In this document: positions 1 to 6,698 of the stretch, in pieces
How the letters are laid out: each line of letters begins with the position of its first letter
Position numbering within the stretch: position 1 is the first letter of the stretch
Assembly: GCA_019236085.1 (NCBI GenBank)
Contig: JAFAJR010000381.1
Location: 1-6,795 of the forward strand
Length of the DNA stretch: 6,795 nucleotides
Direction: 5' to 3'
Source of the DNA: Candidatus Dormiibacterota bacterium
GTDB lineage: Bacteria > Chloroflexota > Dormibacteria > Aeolococcales > Aeolococcaceae
Notes under the pieces: generated by a model
The model's database searches: none
The model's input: the letters and a program-made list of their open reading frames with translations, nothing else
Told to the model about the DNA's origin: nothing
Program-made: the position numbers and the translations under genes

Positions 1-2
1 CC

Positions 3-134
3 CGCATCTTCGGCACCACGCTGCGGTTCCTGCAGTACGCCGGCCTGGAGCACATCGGCGAGCTGCCACCGCTGCCAGACGGGGTTGAGGTTCCGGACCT
101 CGACGCCGCAGCCCTGGAAGCTGAGTGGCGGTGA
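3..134 (+). CDS. scpB: ScpB, segregation and condensation protein B (3' end only)
   Basis: Only the last 43 codons lie in the window; the start is upstream. ScpB is the winged-helix kleisin-associated subunit of the SMC-ScpA-ScpB condensin complex, which acts on the nucleoid in chromosome compaction and segregation. The visible tail begins RIFGTTLRFLQYAGLEHIGE and continues with LPPLPDG. This matches the typical ScpB C-terminal pattern (YGTT-x-x-FL-x-x-FGL-x-x-x-x-ELPPL), followed by a short acidic tail ending EAEWR. The TGA stop at 132-134 overlaps the next gene, and the scpB-rluB-cmk order that follows is a common bacterial arrangement supporting the call. scpA would be expected just upstream, outside the window. 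The call rests on a short fragment plus context. Confidence 0.85.
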   Translation, partial: RIFGTTLRFLQYAGLEHIGELPPLPDGVEVPDLDAAALEAEWR

Positions 135-868
135 CCCCACCGCCGGCCCGGGAACGTCTCAACCGGCACCTGGCACGGCGCGGCGTGGCCTCGCGGCGCC
201 ACGCCGACGAGCTCATATCCGCCGGGCGTGTCGCGGTCAACGGACACCTCGCCCAGGTGGGCGAAACGGTCAGCGACGAGGACAGTGTCACTGTCGACGG
301 CCGGTCGGTGCGCGCTCTCCCGGCCTTCTTGACGCTGCTGCTCAACAAGCCGCCCGGGTTTGTGACCACCACGAGCGATCCCCAGCACCGGCCCACCGTG
401 ATGCAGCTGGTGCCACCCGCCCCCGGGCTGGTGCCGGTTGGCCGGCTGGACAGCGACTCACGGGGATTGTTGCTGCTCACCAACGACGGCGAGCTGGCCC
501 ATCGCGTGGCGCATCCTCGCTTCGGGCTGCGCCGGACGTACCACGTCAGGCTTGCCTCGCCGGCGGCGGACGCTCAATTGCGCCGCCTCACAACGGGTGT
601 GGAGCTCGACGACGGAAAGGCTCAGGCGCTGGCAGCACGGCGTAGCCGGCGTGCAGATGAGATAGAGGTGGTGATGGGCGAGGGGCGCCGCCGCGAGGTG
701 CGCCGGCTGTGCGCCGCGCTCGGGCTCGAGGTTGTGGATCTGCGCCGCACGCACTATGGCCCGGTGGGCCTGGGCAGCCTTCCCGAAGGCCAGTGCCGTC
801 CGCTCGACGATGGTGAGCTCCGATCGCTTCGTCTCGCCGTCGGCCTGTCGGCGGCCGATGACGTCTGA
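125..868 (+). CDS. rluB: RsuA/RluB-family 23S rRNA pseudouridine synthase
   Basis: This enzyme isomerises a uridine in rRNA to pseudouridine; RluB-type members act on 23S rRNA during large-subunit assembly in the cytoplasm. From the GTG at 125 the protein has 247 residues, close to the Gram-positive RluB length. An S4 RNA-binding domain occupies residues about 10-60 (ERLNRHLARRGVASRR, then AGRVAVNG). The catalytic domain starts near residue 70 with LLNKPPGFVTT. Its signature VGRLDSDSRGLLLLTNDGE places the catalytic aspartate at D109. GEGRRREVRRL (185-195) is the usual late motif. Start choice is open: GTG 125 has a GGAAG at 116-120 only 4 bases upstream, whereas GTG 131 lies 10 bases from it and forms a GTGA overlap with the scpB stop. 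The difference is two residues. The exact rRNA target (RluB against RsuA or RluE) is inferred from the scpB-cmk context, not proved by sequence. Confidence 0.93.
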   Translation: MAVTPPPARERLNRHLARRGVASRRHADELISAGRVAVNGHLAQVGETVSDEDSVTVDGRSVRALPAFLTLLLNKPPGFVTTTSDPQHRPTVMQLVPPAPGLVPVGRLDSDSRGLLLLTNDGELAHRVAHPRFGLRRTYHVRLASPAADAQLRRLTTGVELDDGKAQALAARRSRRADEIEVVMGEGRRREVRRLCAALGLEVVDLRRTHYGPVGLGSLPEGQCRPLDDGELRSLRLAVGLSAADDV

Positions 869-1568
869 TCGCGGCGCTGCGCCGCCGAAGCGCCTGGTCA
901 CTGTCGATGGGCCGGCGGGCAGCGGCAAGACGACCCTCGGACGGAGGTTGGCCGGGCTGCTCGGCGTTCCGCTGATCGACACGGGGCTCCTGTACCGGGC
1001 CGTGACGGTTGCTGCAGCGCGCGCCGGCTACGGCCCCGACGACGGCGAACGGCTGGCCGACCTGGCCTTGCGAGCCCGCATCGAGGTCGGGACCGATCCC
1101 TCGGACACCGCGCCGGCGATCCGCATCGATGGAGAGGACGTCAGCGCTTCGATACGCGACCCGGGCCTCGCGCCGCTGCTTGCGGCGGTGAGCCGCAACC
1201 CCGGGGTGAGGGCGGCGCTGCTCGCGCCGCAGCGCCGTCTGGCTCCCCACGGCGAGGCGGTGGCCGTCGGCCGTGACTGCGGCACCGTGGTCTTTCCGGG
1301 TGCGCCGGTGAAGCTCTACCTCGATGCCCCTGCGGCTGTTCGCGAAGCTCGCCGGGCGCGGCAGCTCAGTGACGGTTCCGGCGCGGTGGCTCCGGCGACC
1401 CTCACCGCGGAGGTGGAGGACCGCGACCGGAGCGACGCCCGGCGCAGCGATGCGCCGATGCGTCCGGCGGCGGACGCGCTCCTCATCTGGACAGACAGGG
1501 TCGGTGTGGAGGAGATGGTCGCCCTGGCGGCGGCAGCCTGCCGTGACGCGGGGCTTCCCGTGGCGTGA
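858..1568 (+). CDS. cmk: Cytidylate kinase (CMP/dCMP kinase)
   Basis: Cytidylate kinase transfers phosphate from ATP to CMP or dCMP, recycling pyrimidine nucleotides from RNA and lipid turnover in the cytosol. The 236-residue protein is slightly longer than usual for the family (about 217-230). Visible motifs are the P-loop GPAGSGKTT (18-26), DTGLLYRA (41-48) for CMP binding, SRNPGVRAALL (112-122), GRDCGTVVFP (138-147) and a lid-region arginine/aspartate motif DRDRSDARRSDAP (188-200) followed by RPAADAL. All core charged residues of the family are present. The family commonly has GRD(I/M)GT; here the middle position is Cys141. The ATG at 858 overlaps the end of rluB by 11 bp, with no strong Shine-Dalgarno sequence, which fits translational coupling. 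The reading frame stays open further upstream, but that stretch lies inside rluB and shows no cmk homology. The TGA stop overlaps the dinG GTG. Confidence 0.95.
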   Translation: MTSDRGAAPPKRLVTVDGPAGSGKTTLGRRLAGLLGVPLIDTGLLYRAVTVAAARAGYGPDDGERLADLALRARIEVGTDPSDTAPAIRIDGEDVSASIRDPGLAPLLAAVSRNPGVRAALLAPQRRLAPHGEAVAVGRDCGTVVFPGAPVKLYLDAPAAVREARRARQLSDGSGAVAPATLTAEVEDRDRSDARRSDAPMRPAADALLIWTDRVGVEEMVALAAAACRDAGLPVA

Positions 1569-4291
1569 CCGTCTACGTCGCCTTCGACCTGGAGATGACC
1601 GGGCTCTCGCCCAAGACGGACCGGCTGCTCGAGGTGGGAGCGGTGGCCTTGGACGAACGCCTGCACGAGACGGCACGGATGGAGGTCCTGACCGATCCCG
1701 GCGTGCCGATTCCGGTGGCCGTGCAGCGCCTGGTGGGCGTCAGCGACCGTGACGTCCGCGGTGCAGCCAGCCCGCTGGAGGCTGCCGCCCAGCTCGCCGA
1801 GTTCTGCGACGGAGCCGTGCTGGTGGTCCATGGCGGCGCCATCGACCTCCAGGTGTGCCGGGCGCTGCTCCCGGAGCCCTTCCGCGACCGCCTGGTCCTC
1901 GACACCCTCGACCTGGCCCGCATCGTGTTTCCCACCTTCGAGACCCACGGCCTGCCCCAGTTGGCCAGACGCCTCGGGTTGCGGCACGACCGGCCCCACC
2001 GGGCCCTGAGCGATGCCCTGGCCACAGCCGAGCTGCTGGCGCGGCTGTCGGTGGAAGGCGGAAGCTTGCCGTCCCCCACGCTGGAGTCGCTGCGCCGGGT
2101 GGCCAGGCACGACGCCGCGCTCGACCACTTCTTCGCCGCGATGGTCCGCGGCGCCGGGGCAGCTGCGGTGCGCCCCGCCGCCGCGCAGGCCGGCTCCGCT
2201 GCGCCGGTGGAACCAGATGCCGGCGCCGAGGCCCCGTCCGTCGAAGGCCTCGAAACAGCAACCGTGAGCCTCCTCGGCGACGGTGGGCCGCTGGCAGCCG
2301 AACCGGGCTACGAGCTCCGGGAAGAGCAGGTGCAGATGGCCAGGGCCGTGGCCCAGGCGCTGCGCCGTCGCCGGCGGCTGCTGGTCGAAGCCGGCACCGG
2401 CGTTGGCAAGTCCCGCGCCTACCTGGTCCCCCTGCTGCTCTGGAGCGCGGCAACCGGCGGGCGGGCGGTGGTGGCCACCAACACCGTGACCCTGCAGGAG
2501 CAGCTGATGGACCGCGACGTCCCCCAGGTGCAGGCAGCGCTGCGCCACCCACCGGCGGTGGCGCTGCTCAAGGGCCGTAACCACTACATCAGCCTGCGAC
2601 GCTGGGAGCGCTTCCTGGCCGTGACCGAGGCCGGCACCGGCGGCCGCGACCCAGAGCGCACCCGTTTCGCACTCAAGGTGCTTGTCTGGCTGGCCTCGAC
2701 GCTGTCCGGCGACCGCTCGGAGCTGCATTTGACAGGATCGGAAGAGCCGTTCTGGCGCTGGATCGAGTCGGACAGCGACGACTGCCTGGGCCCTGCGTGT
2801 GCCAACTGGTCGGCGCGGCGCTGCCACATGGTGGCGGCCCGGGCGGCCGCCGCCGGGGCGGCGGTGGTGGTGACGAACCACGCGATGCTGCTGGCGGCGT
2901 CGGATGGCCAGGGGCAGCTGATCGGCGACTACGCGGCGCTGGTGGTGGATGAGGCCCACCACCTGGAGGCGGCGGCCACGGAGCAGCTGGGCGGCGTCGC
3001 GTCCGGCTGGGACCTGGCTCTCATCCTCGAGCGCCTGCCCCCAGGTGGCGGCGAGGTGGCAGCAGCTGTGGGGCGCTGCCGGGAGGCGGGGCAGCGCCTG
3101 TTCGGCGACCTCAAAGGGTTCACGGTGCAGCGTCTCGGCGGCTCCGCCGCCAACGCCAGAGTCGGCCTCACAGACAGGTTGCGCGGCGAGCCGGCCTTCG
3201 TGGCGATTTCGCGCTCGGCGCGCCACGCCGTGGCGGTCCTCAGCGAGGCGGCCGCCACATTGGACGCCGCCGACGCCTCCGACGTCCAGGCAGAGTTGCT
3301 GCCGCAGCCCGAGCGAGCCGGTGAAGAGCTGGCGCTGGCCGCCTCGGCGCTGTCCCAGCTGGCGGGGCGGATCGAGAGCGTCCTGCTGCGGCCGCAGCCC
3401 GGCAGCGTCGCCTGGATCGAGCTCCGCGGCGAGCACGCAGAGCTCCATGAGGCGCCGGTGAGTGTTGCCGAGCCGCTGCGCGAGCGGCTCTTCAGTGAAC
3501 GTGACTCGGTCGTGCTGACCTCGGCAACCTTGGCTGTTGCAGGCGGCTTCGGCTTCCTCCGGTCGCGGATCGGGGTGGGGGACGAGGCGGAGGAGCTCAT
3601 CCTCTCGTCGCCCTTCGACTATCTGAGCCAGGCGCTGTGCGTGCTGCCGGAGGAGATGCCGCCCTACGACGACCCTGCCCATGAGGCCGCCATGGCCCGC
3701 CTCGTGGGTGGCGTCGCGGAACGGCTGGGGGGTCACACGCTCGTCCTCTTCACCAGCTACGGCGCCCTGCGCCGGGTGCAGAGCGCGCTCCGCGAACGCC
3801 TGGAGGCCGACGGCATCGCCGTTCTGGGTCAGGGGATCGACGGCACCCGGCGGCAGATCCTGCGCAGCTTCCTCGCCGATCCCCGGACAGTGCTGCTGGG
3901 CACCACGACGTTCTGGGAGGGCGTCGACATTCCCAGTGAGCGGCTGCGCTGCGTGGTGATCGACAAGCTGCCGTTCCCGGTGCCCACCGATCCCCTGGTG
4001 CAGGCCCGCAGCGACGGGCTTTCTGACGCTTTTGGCCAATACATCCTGCCCACCGCAGTGCTGCGGTTGCGCCAGGGCTTCGGCCGGTTGATCCGTTCAC
4101 ACGCCGACCGCGGGGCGGTCGTGCTGTGCGACGAGCGCCTGTCAAGCCGCGCATACGGCGAGGTCTTCCTCAGCGCGCTCCCGCCGGCTACGGTGGCGCG
4201 GCTCCGCCTCGACGACGTGGCCGACCTGGTGGACGCATTTGTGCGGAGAGCAGCGCCGGCGACGGTGGGAGAATGGACCCATGGTGCTTGA
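1565..4291 (+). CDS. dinG: DinG-type protein: DEDDh 3'-5' exonuclease fused to XPD/DinG-like helicase
   Basis: This 908-residue protein has the architecture of Firmicutes-type DinG (about 900-930 residues), not the exonuclease-less E. coli form. The N-terminal DEDDh exonuclease (about 1-165) shows FDLEMTGL (D8, E10), HGGAIDL (H89, D94) and HRALSDA (H145, D150), so its catalytic residues look complete. An Ala/Pro-rich linker (about 195-245) leads to the superfamily 2 helicase. Motifs there are Walker A EAGTGVGKS (275-283), DEAHH (462-466), TSATLA (652-657), TTFWEGVDIP (781-790) and QGFGRLIR (837-844). Between Walker A and DEAH lie C407, C412 and C420, spaced as in the DinG Fe-S domain, but the position where the first cluster cysteine is expected (KGRNHYISL) carries Ser343. 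The family acts in DNA or RNA-DNA unwinding and nucleolytic processing; which activity dominates here cannot be told. The GTG start makes a 4-bp GTGA overlap with cmk. The end overlaps the nitrilase gene by 11 bp. Confidence 0.93.
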   Translation: MTVYVAFDLEMTGLSPKTDRLLEVGAVALDERLHETARMEVLTDPGVPIPVAVQRLVGVSDRDVRGAASPLEAAAQLAEFCDGAVLVVHGGAIDLQVCRALLPEPFRDRLVLDTLDLARIVFPTFETHGLPQLARRLGLRHDRPHRALSDALATAELLARLSVEGGSLPSPTLESLRRVARHDAALDHFFAAMVRGAGAAAVRPAAAQAGSAAPVEPDAGAEAPSVEGLETATVSLLGDGGPLAAEPGYELREEQVQMARAVAQALRRRRRLLVEAGTGVGKSRAYLVPLLLWSAATGGRAVVATNTVTLQEQLMDRDVPQVQAALRHPPAVALLKGRNHYISLRRWERFLAVTEAGTGGRDPERTRFALKVLVWLASTLSGDRSELHLTGSEEPFWRWIESDSDDCLGPACANWSARRCHMVAARAAAAGAAVVVTNHAMLLAASDGQGQLIGDYAALVVDEAHHLEAAATEQLGGVASGWDLALILERLPPGGGEVAAAVGRCREAGQRLFGDLKGFTVQRLGGSAANARVGLTDRLRGEPAFVAISRSARHAVAVLSEAAATLDAADASDVQAELLPQPERAGEELALAASALSQLAGRIESVLLRPQPGSVAWIELRGEHAELHEAPVSVAEPLRERLFSERDSVVLTSATLAVAGGFGFLRSRIGVGDEAEELILSSPFDYLSQALCVLPEEMPPYDDPAHEAAMARLVGGVAERLGGHTLVLFTSYGALRRVQSALRERLEADGIAVLGQGIDGTRRQILRSFLADPRTVLLGTTTFWEGVDIPSERLRCVVIDKLPFPVPTDPLVQARSDGLSDAFGQYILPTAVLRLRQGFGRLIRSHADRGAVVLCDERLSSRAYGEVFLSALPPATVARLRLDDVADLVDAFVRRAAPATVGEWTHGA
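4264..4271 (+). promoter_or_regulatory. Probable ribosome binding site for the nitrilase-family gene
   Basis: The purine-rich GGTGGGAG lies inside the last codons of dinG. GGGAG (4267-4271) sits 9 bases before the ATG at 4281. It is among the better Shine-Dalgarno matches in the window and supports the 4281 start over the internal TTG at 4365. Read by eye, not scored. Confidence 0.5.
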
Positions 4292-5228
4292 GAGCCGCGA
4301 ACACGACGCAGGCAGCGCCACAGCGCCGGGCATCGGCGGCAGGCGTGATGAGCCGCGGCCGCCGTTGCGCGTGGCGTTGGCTCAGGTCGCCCCGCGATTG
4401 GACCTGGTCACCAACCTCGAACGCCACCTGGACCTGATCCAGACAGCACGTCACAACGAGGCGCAGCTGCTGGTGTTCCCCGAGCTGTCGCTGACGGGCT
4501 ACCTGCTTGAGGACCTGGTGCCCGAGGTTGCGCTACGCGCCGGCTCCCTGCAGCTGGCCTCGCTGGCCAAGGCCGCCGGCGGCATGGACATCGTGCTGGG
4601 TTGCATCCTGGAATCCGACGACGTCCGCTTCTACAACGCCGCGCTCTACATCAGCGCGGGGCGCATCGCGCATGTTCACCGCAAGGTGTACCTGCCCACG
4701 TACGGCCTCTTCGACGAGCACCGCTACATGGCCGCCGGCGATTGTTTCCGGCGATTCGACATCGGGGCCGACAGCGGCGCGTCGTCGTGGCCTGCGGGCA
4801 TCCTCATCTGCGAGGACATGTGGCATCCGTCGGCGGCGGTGCAGCTGGCCCGGCAGGGAGTCGACGTGTTCATCTGTCCCTCTGCATCGCCGGGACGCGG
4901 GGTCACCGATGACCACGGGCTCGGCACGGCGAGAAGCTATGACGCGATGACCCGCACCTACGCCCAGCTCTTCACAGCGTATGTGGTGTACTGCAACCGG
5001 GTCGGCTACGAAGACGGCGTGTACTTCTGGGGAGGTTCGCGCGTCGTTGGGCCTGACGGCTCCGTCCTGGCCGCAGCGCAGGAACGCGATGAGGAGCTGC
5101 TGTACTGCGAGCTCGACCGGGCAGCGGTGCGACGCGCCCGGGTTGCCTACCCATTGCTGCGCGATGAGCGTCACGATGTCAACGATGCAGAGAGCGATCG
5201 CATCCGGAACCGCCGCGCTCGAGCTTGA
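4281..5228 (+). CDS. Nitrilase-superfamily amidohydrolase, probable glutaminase partner of NadE
   Basis: This 315-residue carbon-nitrogen hydrolase carries the full Glu-Lys-Cys triad: E68 in VFPELSLTGY, K135 in HRKVYLPTYGLFDEHRY and C177 in GILICEDMWHP. The CEDMW context and the YLPTYGLFDEHRY block are typical of the glutaminase domain of glutamine-dependent NAD+ synthetase and of stand-alone relatives encoded beside nadE. The likely role is to release ammonia from glutamine for the next gene's product; this is inferred from neighbourhood and motifs. Other amide substrates are possible. The chosen ATG at 4281 has GGGAG at 4267-4271, nine bases upstream, and overlaps dinG by 11 bp. It gives an unusual 28-residue polar, Gly/Ala/Arg-rich leader before the conserved LRVALAQV strand. 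A TTG at 4365 would remove the leader but has no clear ribosome binding site. The 3' end overlaps nadE in another frame. The protein ends naturally after the PLLRDER segment, without a synthase domain. Confidence 0.9.
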   Translation: MVLESREHDAGSATAPGIGGRRDEPRPPLRVALAQVAPRLDLVTNLERHLDLIQTARHNEAQLLVFPELSLTGYLLEDLVPEVALRAGSLQLASLAKAAGGMDIVLGCILESDDVRFYNAALYISAGRIAHVHRKVYLPTYGLFDEHRYMAAGDCFRRFDIGADSGASSWPAGILICEDMWHPSAAVQLARQGVDVFICPSASPGRGVTDDHGLGTARSYDAMTRTYAQLFTAYVVYCNRVGYEDGVYFWGGSRVVGPDGSVLAAAQERDEELLYCELDRAAVRRARVAYPLLRDERHDVNDAESDRIRNRRARA

Positions 5229-6030
5229 CGCAGCGCTCGTCACCGAGCTGCTGTGCGGCTTCATCGCGGCCGAGGTGCGCAAGACAGGCTTCGGCGACGT
5301 CGTCGTCGGCCTGTCGGGCGGGGTCGACTCCTCGCTGGTTGCGGCGCTGGCGGCGCGGTCGCTCGGGCCCGAACACGTCGCACCCATCCTCATGCCCTAT
5401 CGCACCAGTGACCCTCGCTCCGAGGCCGATGCCCGCCGGCTCTGCGATGCGTTCGCCCTGCAGCCATTGCTGATCGACATCACGCCGCAGGTCGACGCGT
5501 ACTTCGATCGCCACCCGGATGCCGACCGCCGCCGCCGGGGCAACAAGATGGCGCGGGAACGGATGACCGTCCTGTTCGACCAGTCGGCGGCACGCGATGC
5601 TCTGGTGCTCGGCACCAGCAACAAAACGGAGATGCTGATCGGCTACAGCACATTGTTCGGTGACCAGGCCAGCGCGCTCAATCCCATCGGCGACCTCTAC
5701 AAGACCCAGGTGTTCCAGCTGGCTCGCGCCGTCGGAGTTCCTGACAGCATCGTCAGCAAGCCGCCGAGCGCCGACCTCTGGGCAGGCCAGTCCGACGAGG
5801 AGGAGATGGGCCTCGACTACGCCACGCTCGACGCCATCCTCTACCACCTGGTGGACGAGCGGCGGACCCGCGACGAGCTTGCTGCCCTCGGCTTCGACGA
5901 CGCGGTGGTCGACGAGATCAGCCGGCGGGTGCGCACCAGCCAGTTCAAGAGGCGGCCCCCGCTCATCGCTAAGCTGGGGCCACGAACCATTGACCGCGAG
6001 TTCCGCTATCCGCGGGACTGGGGCTTGTGA
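5164..6030 (+). CDS. nadE: NAD+ synthase (synthetase domain only, no fused glutaminase)
   Basis: NadE adenylates nicotinic acid adenine dinucleotide with ATP and amidates it with ammonia to give NAD+, the last step of NAD synthesis. The PP-loop SGGVDSS (51-57, counting from the ATG at 5164) is the ATP-pyrophosphatase signature. Further family blocks are GNKMARERM (126-134), GTSNKTEMLIGYSTLFGD (150-167), NPIGDLYKTQVFQLAR (173-188), KPPSADLWAGQSDEEE (199-214) and QFKRRPPLIAKL (260-271). From 5164 the length is 288 residues; ATGs at 5176 and 5185 give 284 and 281 and cannot be excluded, since none has a strong Shine-Dalgarno sequence. The gene starts within the 3' end of the nitrilase-family gene (overlap 44-65 bp, a different frame), so it probably depends on translational coupling. 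The pair likely forms a two-polypeptide glutamine-dependent NAD+ synthetase; ammonia-dependent function alone is the alternative. The TGA stop forms a GTGA overlap with rsmI. Confidence 0.94.
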   Translation: MSVTMSTMQRAIASGTAALELDAALVTELLCGFIAAEVRKTGFGDVVVGLSGGVDSSLVAALAARSLGPEHVAPILMPYRTSDPRSEADARRLCDAFALQPLLIDITPQVDAYFDRHPDADRRRRGNKMARERMTVLFDQSAARDALVLGTSNKTEMLIGYSTLFGDQASALNPIGDLYKTQVFQLARAVGVPDSIVSKPPSADLWAGQSDEEEMGLDYATLDAILYHLVDERRTRDELAALGFDDAVVDEISRRVRTSQFKRRPPLIAKLGPRTIDREFRYPRDWGL

Positions 6031-6698
6031 GCGGAACGCTGCACGTCGTCGGGACACCGATCGGCAACCTCGAGGACATCACGCTGCGGGCGCTGCGCGT
6101 CCTCCACGAGTGCGATGCAGTGGTCGCGGAGGATTCGCGTCGCACCCGGGCCCTGCTGACAGCCCATGGGCTGCGCAAACCCGTGCTGTCGCTCACCTCG
6201 CACGATGAAGCACGGCGCATCCCGGACATCGTTCGACGCTTGGACGACGGGGCGAGCCTCGCGCTGTGCACCGACGCAGGCACGCCGGTGGTCAGTGATC
6301 CCGGTGCGCTGTTGGTCCGAACGGCGCGCAGCCTTGGTCATGCAGTGGTCGCAATTCCCGGTCCCTCAGCCGTCACCACCGCGCTGTCGGTGAGCGGACT
6401 TTCCGCGGACTCGTTCTGCTTCCTCGGGTTTCTGCCCCGGACTCCATCCAAGCAGCGGCGCGTCGTGGAATCGGCGCTGCAGACGGGACGTACGCTGGTG
6501 TTTTTTGAGTCGCCGCTGCGCCTTGCTCGGACGTTGCGCACGACAGCACTGCTGTTGGGCGAGCGCCAGGTCCTGGTCGCACGCGAACTCACCAAGCTGC
6601 ACGAGACCGTCGTGAGTGGCACCGCCGCTGAGCTGGCGGCAAGCTTCGCAGCTCAGCCGCCCCGCGGCGAGTGCACGGTGCTCGTCGCCGGTGCGTGA
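6027..6698 (+). CDS. rsmI: RsmI, 16S rRNA (cytidine-2'-O)-methyltransferase
   Basis: RsmI uses S-adenosylmethionine to methylate the 2'-OH of C1402 (E. coli numbering) in the decoding centre of 16S rRNA. The 223-residue protein has the tetrapyrrole-methylase-like fold signatures in order: HVVGTPIGNLEDITLRALR (6-24), AEDSRRTRALL (34-44), CTDAGTPVVSDPG (81-93), AIPGPSA (109-115), LGFLPRTPSKQRR (133-145), FFESPLRL (159-166) and VARELTKLHE (184-193). It ends at GECTVLVAGA, without the roughly 50-60-residue C-terminal extension of longer homologues such as the E. coli protein (about 286 residues). The catalytic core looks complete, so this is a short form and not an obvious truncation. The GTG start makes a 4-bp overlap with nadE, and GGGA at 6014-6017 lies 9 bases upstream. 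The stop overlaps the following gene by 8 bp. Confidence 0.96.
   Translation: MSGTLHVVGTPIGNLEDITLRALRVLHECDAVVAEDSRRTRALLTAHGLRKPVLSLTSHDEARRIPDIVRRLDDGASLALCTDAGTPVVSDPGALLVRTARSLGHAVVAIPGPSAVTTALSVSGLSADSFCFLGFLPRTPSKQRRVVESALQTGRTLVFFESPLRLARTLRTTALLLGERQVLVARELTKLHETVVSGTAAELAASFAAQPPRGECTVLVAGA

Noticed and set aside
732..857. Upstream extension of cmk within rluB
   Set aside because: The frame is open, but the residues have no resemblance to cytidylate kinases; homology begins just after the ATG at 858.
588..1676. A 362-codon open frame on the minus strand, opposite rluB and cmk
   Set aside because: Arg/Pro-rich low-complexity translation with no family motifs; both genes on the + strand are well supported.
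1316..4039. A 907-codon open frame on the minus strand, opposite cmk and dinG
   Set aside because: It is a GC-rich shadow of dinG: the translation is His/Gln/Arg/Gly-rich with no recognisable motifs, and the + strand frame has complete exonuclease and helicase motifs.
5164..5228. A frameshift breaking one fused NAD synthetase gene
   Set aside because: The nitrilase-family protein has a normal stand-alone C-terminus, and nadE has its own ATGs and an N-terminal helix. Separate adjacent genes are the simpler reading, though comparison with orthologues would be decisive.
6501..6508. Run of six T in rsmI as a terminator or slippage site
   Set aside because: No GC-rich hairpin precedes it; it encodes VFFE in the conserved ESP region, and the frame continues to a normal end.
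6695..6698. GTGA at the rsmI stop as the start of the next gene
   Set aside because: This GTG is in a different frame from the LIDTHCHL sequence; only the GTG at 6691 is in frame with the TatD N-terminus.
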